DNA of 64,000 bases from Geoglobus acetivorans (GTDB lineage Archaea; Halobacteriota; Archaeoglobi; Archaeoglobales; Archaeoglobaceae): the NCBI RefSeq assembly GCF_000789255.1, contig NZ_CP009552.1, positions 992,001 through 1,056,000 on the forward strand, given 5' to 3'. Made by a program: the position numbers and the translations under genes. The notes beneath the pieces were generated by a model. It did not search any database, was not told the origin of the DNA, and saw only the letters and a list, made by a program, of their open reading frames with translations. This document shows, in pieces, positions 19,281 through 27,564 of the stretch (position 1 is its first letter; each line of letters starts with the position of its first letter).

Positions 19281-19961
19281 ATGCTGAATCTCGAAGAGAT
19301 GAAGGAGAGGCTCGGTATTGATGTTATGGGTGTTGCAGATCTCGATTCTCTCAGGAGCTACTCCACATATCCTGAAAACCTCCTTGAAAAGTTCACAAGA
19401 GGAATAGTCATAGGTGTGAGGCTGAACGATGCTGTTTTCGATGGGCTGCCTGAAAGCAGGTCAATCTACGCAAGACAGTATCAGATCGCCAACGACAGGC
19501 TGGATCATGCTGCATTTGAAATCTCAAGAGAGATTGAAAAACAGGGCTTTAAAGCAATGCCCGTTCCCGCTTCAAGGATAATAGAGGGGCTGCACTGGAG
19601 AAGCTACATATCTCACAAGGCCATAGCCAGAGCCGCAGGCGTGGGATGGATCGGAAAAAATCTCCTGCTGGTTACAAAGGAGCATGGTCCGAGAATAAGA
19701 ATGGCAAGCATTCTCACGGACATGCCCCTTGTAACCGGAGAGCCCGTCAAGAGAAGATGCGGTAAATGCAGAGAGTGCATTGAAAACTGCATAGTCGGAG
19801 CGCTAAGAGATTCCGAGTTTGAGGACTATCCTGTGAGAGAGGATGTCTTCGATGTCGACAGGTGTGCCGGAAAACTGAAGGAGTTCGCCTCGGACAGAAA
19901 CATAGGGGCTATGGTCTGCGGGATATGCATAAAGGTGTGCCCGTGGGGAAAAAGAAGGTAA
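19281..19961 (+). CDS. 4Fe-4S protein of the QueG-like/COG1600 family
   Basis: 226 residues. The N-terminal part resembles the cobalamin-site domain of epoxyqueuosine-reductase-like proteins (YQIANDRLDHAAFEISREI; HKAIARAAGVGWIGKNLLLV). The C-terminal third has two 4Fe-4S motifs, CGKCRECIENC (about residues 165-175) and CGICIKVCPWG at the end. It is shorter than canonical QueG (about 350 residues) and lacks the HEAT-like tail. Archaea do not make queuosine, so the substrate is unknown; a cytosolic electron-transfer or B12-linked reductase role is inferred. Confidence 0.82.
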   Translation: MLNLEEMKERLGIDVMGVADLDSLRSYSTYPENLLEKFTRGIVIGVRLNDAVFDGLPESRSIYARQYQIANDRLDHAAFEISREIEKQGFKAMPVPASRIIEGLHWRSYISHKAIARAAGVGWIGKNLLLVTKEHGPRIRMASILTDMPLVTGEPVKRRCGKCRECIENCIVGALRDSEFEDYPVREDVFDVDRCAGKLKEFASDRNIGAMVCGICIKVCPWGKRR

Positions 19962-19992
19962 AGTTTAATAATGACATGACAGTGGAAAAGAT

Positions 19993-20181
19993 ATGCCCGG
20001 TATAATACCCCACAGGCACTGTATTGTTTGCGGGAAAGCAATCGAGCCAGAAGATGTCTTCTGCGGCAAAGACTGTCAGCAGAAGTACGAAGAGGATAAG
20101 AAAAGACAGAGAAACTACATGATATTCATGTTTGCCATGCTGTTTGGAATTCTGTTCCTGATGATGTTCTCTGCTCGCTGA
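19993..20181 (+). CDS. DUF2116 zinc-ribbon membrane protein
   Basis: 62 residues. An N-terminal zinc ribbon HCIVCGKAIEPEDVFCGKDC (about residues 9-28) is followed by a charged linker (KKRQRN) and one C-terminal membrane helix (MIFMFAMLFGILFLMMF). This is the layout of the archaeal DUF2116 family, of unknown role. The last 56 bases overlap, convergently, the end of the trifunctional aromatic gene. Confidence 0.82.
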   Translation: MPGIIPHRHCIVCGKAIEPEDVFCGKDCQQKYEEDKKRQRNYMIFMFAMLFGILFLMMFSAR

Positions 20182-22033
20182 AGACATCAAGCTTATCTAT
20201 TTTTCTGAAGATTCCTGCAATCCTGCAAAATGCGGTTTTTTCTTTCAGTTCAGATAGAATGCTGTCATCGAGTTTTCTTTCAGCCTCTGCGAAAAAGACG
20301 TAATCCCCCAACTTTGTCCCCGCAGGCCTGCTCTCAAGCTTCCTGAGATTGATGCCGTGCCTGTAAAACACCTCAAGAACCCTGAATAGTGCACCGGGCT
20401 CATCCTCGACTCCAAAGAAAAGGCTTGTTATATCTCCATCTCCGTTTTCACCCGTTTTTCGTATAAGGTAAAACCTCGTCCTGTTATTATTTGCGGTCTG
20501 AATGCTCCTCTTTATCACATGCAGTCTGTAAAGTCTTGCTGCAAGCTCGGAAACTATTGCTGCAGAGCTGTCGTCGAGCATCTCCACCGCCTCACTGGTG
20601 CTTCTCGTGTACCTGATTTCAGCATGGGGAAGATAGTTGTTGATGAATTCAGAACACTGGGCAATTGCCTGGGGATGCGAGTATATGGTCTTTATCTCCT
20701 TCAGAGGTAGATCCCTCCTCGCAGCCAGATTGTGCCTGATGTCATGCTCATACTCTCCGAAAACCTGAACGTTGTATTTCAAAAGCGCATCCAGAGTGTT
20801 CAGCACGGTGCCGTAGGTTGAATTCTCAATCGGCACGATACCGCAATCCACCTCTTCCCTCTCAACTGCCCTGAAAATTTCATCCACGCTGCTCTTGTAG
20901 ATCAGCGGCAATCTCGAGCCCGTAAGCCTGAGCGCAGCCTCCTCAGAAAAGCTGCCCATTGGCCCAAGGACTGCAACTTTTCTGCTGATGCCCAGAACCC
21001 TGTATTCCCCCTCCTTGGTGAGTTCCATGATCTTTTCAAATATTTCTGACACCCGCACAGGATTGAGACCTGTCCTCTTCAGAATCTCCCTCATCTTGAC
21101 ATCTTCAACGCGAGATATCTCTATCGGTTCGTTCAGCTTTATTTTTTCCATGGCAACCTTTCTACCGGCGTTCACTCTTCTCTCAATCAGCTCTAAGATG
21201 AGCGAGTCCAGCGCCCTGATGTAACCCCTGAGTTCATCTATCCCCTGTGCATCCACCGTGGCCTTGTATGACTCAAGAATGAGGGTGGAGTCTCTGAAGT
21301 TTCTGAATGAGTCTCTCAGACTGTAAACCAGTTCTCTGAACCTATCCCTGTCGCTGAGAGTTTCATCAAGAATTTTCGCATTCTCAACAACAGCCTTCCT
21401 CAGCTCTTCAGCGTTTTTCTGGATCAGGTAATACATCTCCCAGTTCTGGTTGATGATCCTGCTGGCAAGCTTGTGAAGAACGAGAAACACGGGACTGGCA
21501 ATTTCAAAATCGTCACGGAACCTGTTCTTCAGGGAGAGGGCGAAGAGGAACAGAACGAAATGAGCAACACCCTGTATTTCAGCCATCCTTCTGTCATGCT
21601 CCTCAACCGACATCTCAGTTATGACTGCTCCGGACTTCCTGAATTCGTCGAGAATGGTCTTTTCCTCGGGAACTCCGCTTTTCCTCACAACTATAATGTT
21701 TGACAGTCCCAAATCACTGCCGGGACCGAACATCGGATGGATGCTGAGATACCTCAGCCCGTATTTTTCGAGAATGTCTATCGTATTTTTCTTAACGCTT
21801 GATATATCCACCACAAGCTTTGGAGCGGAAATACTGACAATCGTCTTCACTGCCTCTTCAATCCTGTCCATCGGGACGCAGAGAAAAACGACATCAAAAT
21901 TTCCAGTCTCCTCAACTGGCACGTCGGCCTTCGATTCATCAACATCATAGCTCCTGACGTAATATCCTCTCGCCTCAAAGAAATCTCTGAAAATCCTGCC
22001 CATCCCGCCATGACCAAATACAAGAATCCTCAT
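20126..22033 (-). CDS. Trifunctional prephenate dehydrogenase / chorismate mutase / prephenate dehydratase
   Basis: 635 residues joining three enzymes of Tyr and Phe synthesis. An N-terminal TyrA Rossmann domain has GHGGMG (residues 8-13) and SIHPMFGPGSDL. An AroQ-type chorismate mutase helix set lies near 265-350 (LRGYIRALDSLILELIERR). A PheA dehydratase domain starts with VAVLGPMGSFSEEA (about 360) and holds NNRTRFYLI, the catalytic Thr-Arg-Phe. A C-terminal ACT domain has FGVEDEPGALFRVL and the Phe-binding ESRP. It is the last gene of the aromatic operon. This fusion is known from Archaeoglobus. Confidence 0.95.
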   Translation of the reverse strand: MRILVFGHGGMGRIFRDFFEARGYYVRSYDVDESKADVPVEETGNFDVVFLCVPMDRIEEAVKTIVSISAPKLVVDISSVKKNTIDILEKYGLRYLSIHPMFGPGSDLGLSNIIVVRKSGVPEEKTILDEFRKSGAVITEMSVEEHDRRMAEIQGVAHFVLFLFALSLKNRFRDDFEIASPVFLVLHKLASRIINQNWEMYYLIQKNAEELRKAVVENAKILDETLSDRDRFRELVYSLRDSFRNFRDSTLILESYKATVDAQGIDELRGYIRALDSLILELIERRVNAGRKVAMEKIKLNEPIEISRVEDVKMREILKRTGLNPVRVSEIFEKIMELTKEGEYRVLGISRKVAVLGPMGSFSEEAALRLTGSRLPLIYKSSVDEIFRAVEREEVDCGIVPIENSTYGTVLNTLDALLKYNVQVFGEYEHDIRHNLAARRDLPLKEIKTIYSHPQAIAQCSEFINNYLPHAEIRYTRSTSEAVEMLDDSSAAIVSELAARLYRLHVIKRSIQTANNNRTRFYLIRKTGENGDGDITSLFFGVEDEPGALFRVLEVFYRHGINLRKLESRPAGTKLGDYVFFAEAERKLDDSILSELKEKTAFCRIAGIFRKIDKLDVFSEQRTSSGTEFQTAWQT

Positions 22034-22039
22034 AGCCCT

Positions 22040-22648
22040 TCAGATCATTTTCAGTATTTTTCTCGCCGTGTAAATGTCGTACTGTCCGGGAGCTACCGCA
22101 TTGTATAGCGAGCAGTAAATGAGCGGAGAACCCATAAGCAGGGACAGAATTCTGGTAAACGAATACTTCCTGCCCATGAGAAACGCAACAACGTTGTCGT
22201 ATTCTGTGAGAAGTTTCATTATTTTAATCACGTCCTCCTTACTCCGCCCCATGGTCGCTATCTTGATAATGTCCCCTCTCCTGCCCTCAACTATGTCCTT
22301 AAGGACATCATAATCTGGCGTTTCAGCAAAGTTGTGATACGACTCAATAATGTTATTTTTCTCGAACTTCAGAAAGACCTCGTCATCAAGCTCATGTTCA
22401 AGGTCCACGTAACTGGCATACCGGGAATATTTCCTGAGAAGCTCAAGCCTGTCCTCCTCCTCACCATCAAACTGACCCCCATCTTCTTTCCTTCTGATGG
22501 TGACTATGTTTTCCTTCTCGGTCTGAATTCTATCGTACTCCGGATAAGATGGAAACAGATCAAGTCTGAACTCAATGATGTCTGCAACCCTCAGTGCCTG
22601 TGAAGCTTCCGCAAAGTTTCTGACAGTCACAACAAACCTACCCTTCAA
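22040..22648 (-). CDS. aroD: 3-dehydroquinate dehydratase, type I
   Basis: 202 residues, a class I (Schiff-base) TIM-barrel enzyme of the shikimate pathway. The catalytic His is in IESYHNFAETP and the Schiff-base Lys in DIIKIATMGRS. The product end VAPGQYDIYTARKIL carries the usual substrate-loop Gly-Gln. The start appears to be TTG at 22648, overlapping the dehydroquinate synthase stop by 11 bases; no in-frame ATG is near. It is shorter than bacterial AroD (about 250) but normal for archaea. It sits between dehydroquinate synthase II and the trifunctional enzyme. Confidence 0.94.
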   Translation of the reverse strand: MKGRFVVTVRNFAEASQALRVADIIEFRLDLFPSYPEYDRIQTEKENIVTIRRKEDGGQFDGEEEDRLELLRKYSRYASYVDLEHELDDEVFLKFEKNNIIESYHNFAETPDYDVLKDIVEGRRGDIIKIATMGRSKEDVIKIMKLLTEYDNVVAFLMGRKYSFTRILSLLMGSPLIYCSLYNAVAPGQYDIYTARKILKMI

Positions 22649-23615
22649 TTATGCTCTCCTCCACCGCCATGCCAAAATGTCTGGCCTTCTCGCCCATGTA
22701 CGCAAGCACCCTGTCTCCCACCTTCAGCTCCGCTACACTGACGTGTTTCCCTTCAGGGGTTACCAGCTTTATCGTTTCGGCGTTTTGCAGGATTACCGAG
22801 CCTGAAACGCCGTTAAACCTCGCCCTGAGAAGAATCATTGGTCTCTTTTCTATCTTGACCCTTCCAACAAAGCTTTTCCTCGTTTTTCCGTCAAACCTCA
22901 CTATCTCGACTTCGTCCCCAGCCCTGAGCTCGGCCAGATACCTGGTTCTCGACCCAACCCTGATGTAGGCATTCACACTTCCGGCGTTGACCCGAAACGG
23001 TCTGGAGGCAACATACTCGCTTTCCTCACTTTCACTTGCGACGAGGAACATGAACTCCGCCGAGTTTCCCACAAGCATGCCTTCTCCGGGTGACATTAGT
23101 GTGATGGTGTCCACACAGACCCTGTCCCCCACTCCAAGCTTTTTTATTTCAAAAATCTCTGCCTCAACAAGACTGAGGTCTTCAGACCTTTCCACTATCC
23201 CGGCGAACTCCCTCATCAGCTCTCTGCTTTTCGGTCTTATGGCAAAACCATCCGCACCCCTCTCAAGAGTTGTGAGAACCACCTCGGCCTCATCAGGTGT
23301 CTCTACAACGGGAATTATCTTCCCCTTCCTCCTCATCGCTATCAGGTTCTCAAGGGGAATTATTTTCCAGTTTTCGAATTCAATGAAGACCCTTTTACCC
23401 GCCTCAAGCATCTCAGCAACCCGGTTTTGATCATCCGCATCTGAAATTGCTTCAATTGTGGACTCCTCAACCTCAATATTTCCGAGCTTTCTGGCAAACT
23501 CCATAAAATCCCGTCTCACAGCCACACCCGTAAATCCTGTTTCTATTGCGTCTATCACGTGATCCCTTACATCCTCCCAGCTATCGCCATTATCGATTAA
23601 CCATACCTCTTTCAT
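22638..23615 (-). CDS. 3-dehydroquinate synthase II (archaeal AroB' type)
   Basis: 325 residues, the archaeal enzyme that converts 2-amino-3,7-dideoxyheptulosonate (ADH) to 3-dehydroquinate with NAD. It is unrelated to bacterial AroB. Recognisable features are MKEVWLIDNGDSWEDV at the start, SPGEGMLVGNSAEFMFLVAS near residue 175, and RPFRVNAGSVNAYIRVGS shortly after. It overlaps the ADH synthase gene by 26 bases and aroD by 11, so the three early steps are co-translated. The family was defined on methanogen MJ1249. Confidence 0.94.
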   Translation of the reverse strand: MKEVWLIDNGDSWEDVRDHVIDAIETGFTGVAVRRDFMEFARKLGNIEVEESTIEAISDADDQNRVAEMLEAGKRVFIEFENWKIIPLENLIAMRRKGKIIPVVETPDEAEVVLTTLERGADGFAIRPKSRELMREFAGIVERSEDLSLVEAEIFEIKKLGVGDRVCVDTITLMSPGEGMLVGNSAEFMFLVASESEESEYVASRPFRVNAGSVNAYIRVGSRTRYLAELRAGDEVEIVRFDGKTRKSFVGRVKIEKRPMILLRARFNGVSGSVILQNAETIKLVTPEGKHVSVAELKVGDRVLAYMGEKARHFGMAVEESIIEG

Positions 23616-24357
23616 ATATCACACCATGAACTATTTCAGAGATTTTCATCGCAAGATTTCTTGGATTTCTGCTTTGAAAAACATTTCTGCCTATTGCTAC
23701 TCCTCCAGCACCGGCAGATATCGCCTCCTCAATCGTCTTCAGCAGGGATGCCTCATCGGTCTTGCTTCCACCGGCTATCACAACTGGGACCTTTGAGAAC
23801 TTCAGCACATCCCTGAAGGATTCAGCATCACCGGTGTAGTTGGTTTTAACGATGTCCGCACCTATTTCATTTGCAACCCTCACAGCAAGCTTGATTTCAT
23901 CGGCACCGAACTCGTTTATCCCCACACCTCTCGGGTAAGCCATCACAAGCAACGGCATTCCATAATCGTCGCATTTTTCGGAGATGAGTGAGGCTTCCCG
24001 TATCTGCTCTATATCCCTCTCACACCCGATGTTTACGTGAACGCTAACCGCATCTGCCCCAAGCTGTATGGCCTTTTCAACGCTCGTGATCACCCTCTTG
24101 TCTAAGGGGTCGGGGCTGAGATATGTGGATGCAGAGAGATGGATAATGAGAGCCGATTCAAGCTCTTCCACCATGCTGGAGTTTTTTGCCATACCCTTGT
24201 GAAGAATGAACGCATCTGCAATGCCATCAAGCATTGCGATAATTCTGTCCACATCCTCAAGCCCATTTTCCGGTTTAGTCATTCCGTGATCCATAGGTAT
24301 TATTATGGCTCTACCGTTTTTCATTATCCTTTTCAACCTTCGTTTTTTTCCCTGCAA
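23590..24357 (-). CDS. ADTH-synthase/class I aldolase family enzyme, first gene of the aromatic operon
   Basis: 255 residues. A class I aldolase barrel with PMDHGMT near residue 21, VHVNIGCERDIE, and KTNYTGDAESF, where the Lys is the Schiff-base residue. Its place at the head of the aromatic operon points to 2-amino-3,7-dideoxy-D-threo-hept-6-ulosonate synthase. However, the paralogue at 45654-46448 looks closer to methanogen MJ0400 as I recall it, so the division of labour is open. The start is TTG at 24357, supported by GAGGTGA about seven bases upstream. Confidence 0.85.
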   Translation of the reverse strand: MQGKKRRLKRIMKNGRAIIIPMDHGMTKPENGLEDVDRIIAMLDGIADAFILHKGMAKNSSMVEELESALIIHLSASTYLSPDPLDKRVITSVEKAIQLGADAVSVHVNIGCERDIEQIREASLISEKCDDYGMPLLVMAYPRGVGINEFGADEIKLAVRVANEIGADIVKTNYTGDAESFRDVLKFSKVPVVIAGGSKTDEASLLKTIEEAISAGAGGVAIGRNVFQSRNPRNLAMKISEIVHGVIYERGMVNR

Positions 24358-24363
24358 TTTTAT

Positions 24364-24370
24364 TCACCTC
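24364..24370 (-). promoter_or_regulatory. Ribosome binding site that decides the TTG start of the aldolase-family gene
   Basis: GAGGTGA on the minus strand, about seven bases before TTG at 24357. No ATG is available upstream of the conserved region, so this site fixes the start. Confidence 0.6.
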
Positions 24371-24385
24371 TTATATTCAAATTGC

Positions 24386-24396
24386 TTATATATACT
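24386..24396 (-). promoter_or_regulatory. TATA box of the aromatic operon
   Basis: TATATATAAG on the minus strand, 30-40 bases before the TTG start. This leaves room for a short leader containing the GAGGTGA site. The surrounding 270-base region to 24627 holds no convincing gene. It has a second TATA-like run near 24535-24548 and an AT-rich run before the gene at 24628. Confidence 0.5.
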
Positions 24397-24627
24397 GACG
24401 CACAGACCATGGCAGCAACCATACCAGAACACCTCCCAGAACCGATCAGTAGCTAAAGCTATACGAGAAAAAGCCAAAGAATCCAGATTCCCAGCCTCTG
24501 CAAAAGGACAGCGACATTTCAGAATAAGGTTAGCATATCAGTATTTAAAGATTGCGAACATTATGAAGGCACGAACCACAGAAACCCCTGGCATTAAAAT
24601 TAAAATCAGCACAAAATTATATCCGCT

Positions 24628-25104
24628 ATGCTCAAAAAAACACATCTGATCGCATCATTTACACCTGTGTTCATATTCACCGGAAACCTGGAATACGCAC
24701 TCATTGCATCCACATTTGGAGTTATCAGCGATCTGGACCTGGTTATTGGAATAAAACACAGAACAGTGACGCACTCACTGATCTTTGCAATACTGGTTGC
24801 ATTGCTTTCAGGCATCATCAACCCGGCATACGGAATTCTTGCCCTTTACGGAATCCTGAACCACATAATTCTGGACATGCTCACAAGATCAGGAGTCGAA
24901 CTTTACTGGCCCCTTAAACGAAGGGTCAGGATATCCGGATTCTCCTACAACAGTGTCATTCCAAATTACACCATAATCCTCGCCTGCATACTGGCACTTT
25001 ATTACTATTCGGCAGAAAAAATTGAAGTGATTTCAGGTCTCTCTATTTTCAAAGAAGCTCTCAAGTTCCCCAATATCAACATCAATCTGTTCTTCCGTCC
25101 TTAA
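24628..25104 (+). CDS. Membrane-bound metal-dependent hydrolase-like protein (DUF457/YdjM type)
   Basis: 158 residues with about four membrane helices. Conserved His/Asp positions are KKTHLIAS (residue 5), SDLDLVIGIKHRTVTHS (about 34-50) and HIILDMLTRSGVELYWPL (about 78-95). This pattern, TH...D.D...HR..THS...H...D, is the signature of the DUF457 family, assigned as membrane metal hydrolases with unproven activity. The 3' end overlaps hisS convergently by about 70 bases, so its last two dozen residues may not be constrained. Confidence 0.8.
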   Translation: MLKKTHLIASFTPVFIFTGNLEYALIASTFGVISDLDLVIGIKHRTVTHSLIFAILVALLSGIINPAYGILALYGILNHIILDMLTRSGVELYWPLKRRVRISGFSYNSVIPNYTIILACILALYYYSAEKIEVISGLSIFKEALKFPNININLFFRP

Positions 25105-26253
25105 ATCTTTGATTCTGACTGTTCCCTTTTCAAACTCCTCTCCCGCAAAGACTGCATAATCTGCATTGATTGAATTTGCAAAGCTCAGTTGCTTTCTGAC
25201 GTTCCGGCCCATGACATCCACAACAGCATCTATTCCCATGTTCCTCAAAAGCTCGGCAACCTTCTGACCTCTGACGAAGTCCCCAAAGCTCACAACCACA
25301 GCCACCGGTCTTTTCGGAATTTCAGCACTGCATACCTCTACCACCCTGTCAAATCCTATGGCAAACCCGGTTGACGGCACATCCTCGCCACCAAAAAGTC
25401 TTGCGAGTCTGTAAGACCCCCCGCCACATATCTGCTTCTGCGCTCCAAGACCTTCAGCATAAACCTCAAAGACTATCCCCGTGTAGTAGTCCAGACCCCT
25501 CGCTATCCCGAAATCCAGACTGAATTCAACTCCGAGTTCTGTGAGAATCTCAGAAACTTTTTCAACGTGAGAGTAGTCAAATTCCGGATAAACCTCTTTT
25601 GCCTCCTCTACGGTGCTGCATCCTGAAAGTCGAACCACAGTCTCGAACAGGTCTGCTGATTTTCCCCTTTCATCCAGCAAAACCTTCAGCCCATCAAAAT
25701 CCTTTTTATCGATCAGCCTCATTGCACTGTCAGCGTTGTCAAGACCCTCAAGCACCTTTCTCAGCAACCCCACGTGTCCAACATGCAGCCTGAAATCTAT
25801 GCCGAGACCTCTTAAAATCCTGTATGCCAGATAAATGACCTCAGCATCACTTTCAGGTTTATCGCTCCCTATCAGCTCAACTCCGAACTGCCAGAATTCC
25901 CTGTATCTCCCTCTCTGCGGCCTCTCATACCTGAAGCAGTTTCCAAAGTAGTAAAACCTGAGGGGTCTCGGCATAACCGAGCATTCGTTAACGAACATTC
26001 TCATAACTGGAGCGGTAAGCTCAGGCCTCAGAGCGAGATCCCTGCCTCCCTTGTCCCTGAAGGCATAAATTTCCTCTACGATACCCTCCCCGGATTTCAG
26101 GGTGAAAAGCTCTAAATGTTCAAAGGTCGGAGTCTGAATTTCCCTGTACCCAAAACTTTCGGCAACCTTTCGCATCAGGTTTTCAATATGTCTCCTCTTC
26201 TCCATCTCCTGAGGTAAAAAATCCCTCGTCCCCCTCGGCTTTTCGATTTTCAT
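25033..26253 (-). CDS. hisS: Histidyl-tRNA synthetase
   Basis: About 406 residues from the ATG at 26253 (MKIEKPRGTRDFLP); an upstream start at 26271 is less family-like. Class II motifs are visible: motif 2 region FRYERPQRGRYREFWQ, the His-specific ARGLDYYTGIVFEV and motif 3 GFAIGFDRVVEV. A C-terminal anticodon-binding domain (VAVVVSFGD...GRNVRKQLSFA) completes it. It is the last gene of the seven-gene operon and its start lies inside the PIN-protein gene (71-base overlap). Confidence 0.96.
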   Translation of the reverse strand: MKIEKPRGTRDFLPQEMEKRRHIENLMRKVAESFGYREIQTPTFEHLELFTLKSGEGIVEEIYAFRDKGGRDLALRPELTAPVMRMFVNECSVMPRPLRFYYFGNCFRYERPQRGRYREFWQFGVELIGSDKPESDAEVIYLAYRILRGLGIDFRLHVGHVGLLRKVLEGLDNADSAMRLIDKKDFDGLKVLLDERGKSADLFETVVRLSGCSTVEEAKEVYPEFDYSHVEKVSEILTELGVEFSLDFGIARGLDYYTGIVFEVYAEGLGAQKQICGGGSYRLARLFGGEDVPSTGFAIGFDRVVEVCSAEIPKRPVAVVVSFGDFVRGQKVAELLRNMGIDAVVDVMGRNVRKQLSFANSINADYAVFAGEEFEKGTVRIKDLRTEEQIDVDIGELESFFENRET

Positions 26254-26914
26254 CAAATTCACCCTCCACAAGCCTCAGATACTCTCTCAGCATTCTCGGA
26301 AACATTTTCGCCTCAACAAACCTGAGACCCATTTTTTCGGCCCACTTCTTTATACCCTCGTCGCTTGAAACCACCGCAGCGTCAAGTTCCTTCGCAAGAA
26401 GGAGCACATCAAGGTCTGGCGAGGAATCGAGAACCCCGTGCCTCGTAACCTCCCTGAACTTGTCCCTGAATCTGGAGATGATGTCGCCAACCTCATCTCT
26501 CACCTCGTCTTTTCGCTCATACTTCAATCCAGCTGCAGAACTCTCCCAGATGTGCTCCTCAGCAACCCTCATGGCCTTGTTTATTTTCTGCCGTACGGTG
26601 GTGATGTACTCATGAAAGATTTCGGCAGGTATCTTGACCTCGAACCTGTTGGGGGTCTTTTTGATGAGCCAGGTGTCAAGCTTCACGAAGACCTCTTTTT
26701 CACAGCCATATCTCTTCATGAAGCTGACAAGCTCGGAATAAACGGACGGATACGGTACGTAGCAGCTTATCTCAAGCTTCAACCTCGCCTTTGCTATTAA
26801 ATCGAGAATCGTATTTGCGGATACGCATATATTTTCAAAACCTTCCTTGGACCTCATCCCGGTATCCGTGATGGCTGTCGTGTCGAGAACAAAGCGCTGC
26901 TTCAACCTCTCCAC
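26183..26914 (-). CDS. RNA-ligase partner protein, PIN domain (UPF0278)
   Basis: 243 residues. PIN-fold acidic positions are FVLDTTAITD (about residues 8-17), PSVYSELVSFM, DSSPDLDVLLLAKELDA and VVSSDEGIKKWAEKMGL, then FVEAKMFPRML. It matches the archaeal protein family usually encoded with a Pab1020-type RNA ligase. No RNA ligase gene is in this window. A charged tail of about 25 residues extends into hisS. It overlaps flpA by 13 bases. The genomic setting with nop5/flpA suggests RNA processing or repair. Confidence 0.87.
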   Translation of the reverse strand: MERLKQRFVLDTTAITDTGMRSKEGFENICVSANTILDLIAKARLKLEISCYVPYPSVYSELVSFMKRYGCEKEVFVKLDTWLIKKTPNRFEVKIPAEIFHEYITTVRQKINKAMRVAEEHIWESSAAGLKYERKDEVRDEVGDIISRFRDKFREVTRHGVLDSSPDLDVLLLAKELDAAVVSSDEGIKKWAEKMGLRFVEAKMFPRMLREYLRLVEGEFDENRKAEGDEGFFTSGDGEEETY

Positions 26915-27564
26915 CTCACGTGAATGAATATGTGGTCCCTGTGGTATGGCTCGAGGCTCGCATGCTTTAGTATCTCAAAACCATCCTCAAGTTTGCGGAT
27001 TACTTCCCCGTAAATTTCCTTAGGCTCTTTTGTCGAGTCGATGCTCCTCGCCTTAACAAAAATCAGACCCTCAGCATTTTCTTCTGCAAAAAACTCGAAA
27101 TTCTTTCTGAATATTTCGACCTGATTCCTCTGAGCTATGTCCTGGTAGATGAAGTCCACCTTCTCGACAATCCCGCTGTACATCTCTGGCTGGGAAGCAT
27201 CTCCGAGAATTGAGATTATGTTCTTCCTCTCCATCGCAAGCTTCAGAAACTTCTGAAACGGCTTCGCAGAATACTCCACCGCATAGATTATCCCGGAATC
27301 AAGTATATCCGAAAGGTGGCTAACGGTAGTTCCGCTTGCAGCCCCGAGATACAGGAGCCTGATATTTTCTCCAAAATCAATGCTATAGCCTTTCATGTAA
27401 AGTGCGCCAAGCTTGCTCCGCTGGGGTATCCACTCCCGGTATTCGCCCACTTTCCTTTCCCCGTAGTGCGGGGGATATGCAGATTTTGTGAAAATCCTCT
27501 TTCTTCCTTCAATTTCCGCCATAAACACATTATGGGCAATCTCACTTCCTTGAAAGCTGCTCAT
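26902..27564 (-). CDS. flpA: Fibrillarin-like rRNA/tRNA 2'-O-methyltransferase
   Basis: 220 residues, the catalytic subunit of archaeal box C/D ribonucleoproteins that 2'-O-methylate rRNA and tRNA. The SAM site is LLYLGAASGTTVSHLSDI (about residues 70-87), VYAVEYS-type Glu follows (IIYAVEYSAKP), and the fibrillarin-specific KARSIDSTKEPKEIY is near residue 175. The C-terminal YHRDHIFIHVR is typical. It overlaps nop5 by 23 bases, the usual nop5-flpA pair. Confidence 0.96.
   Translation of the reverse strand: MSSFQGSEIAHNVFMAEIEGRKRIFTKSAYPPHYGERKVGEYREWIPQRSKLGALYMKGYSIDFGENIRLLYLGAASGTTVSHLSDILDSGIIYAVEYSAKPFQKFLKLAMERKNIISILGDASQPEMYSGIVEKVDFIYQDIAQRNQVEIFRKNFEFFAEENAEGLIFVKARSIDSTKEPKEIYGEVIRKLEDGFEILKHASLEPYHRDHIFIHVRWRG

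Noticed and set aside
24305-24649. Plus-strand ORF in the gap upstream of the aromatic operon (includes SVAKAIREKAKESRFPASAK)
   Set aside because: The middle part is mildly protein-like and could be an old remnant, but it starts inside the aldolase gene, has no ribosome site and no recognisable domain.
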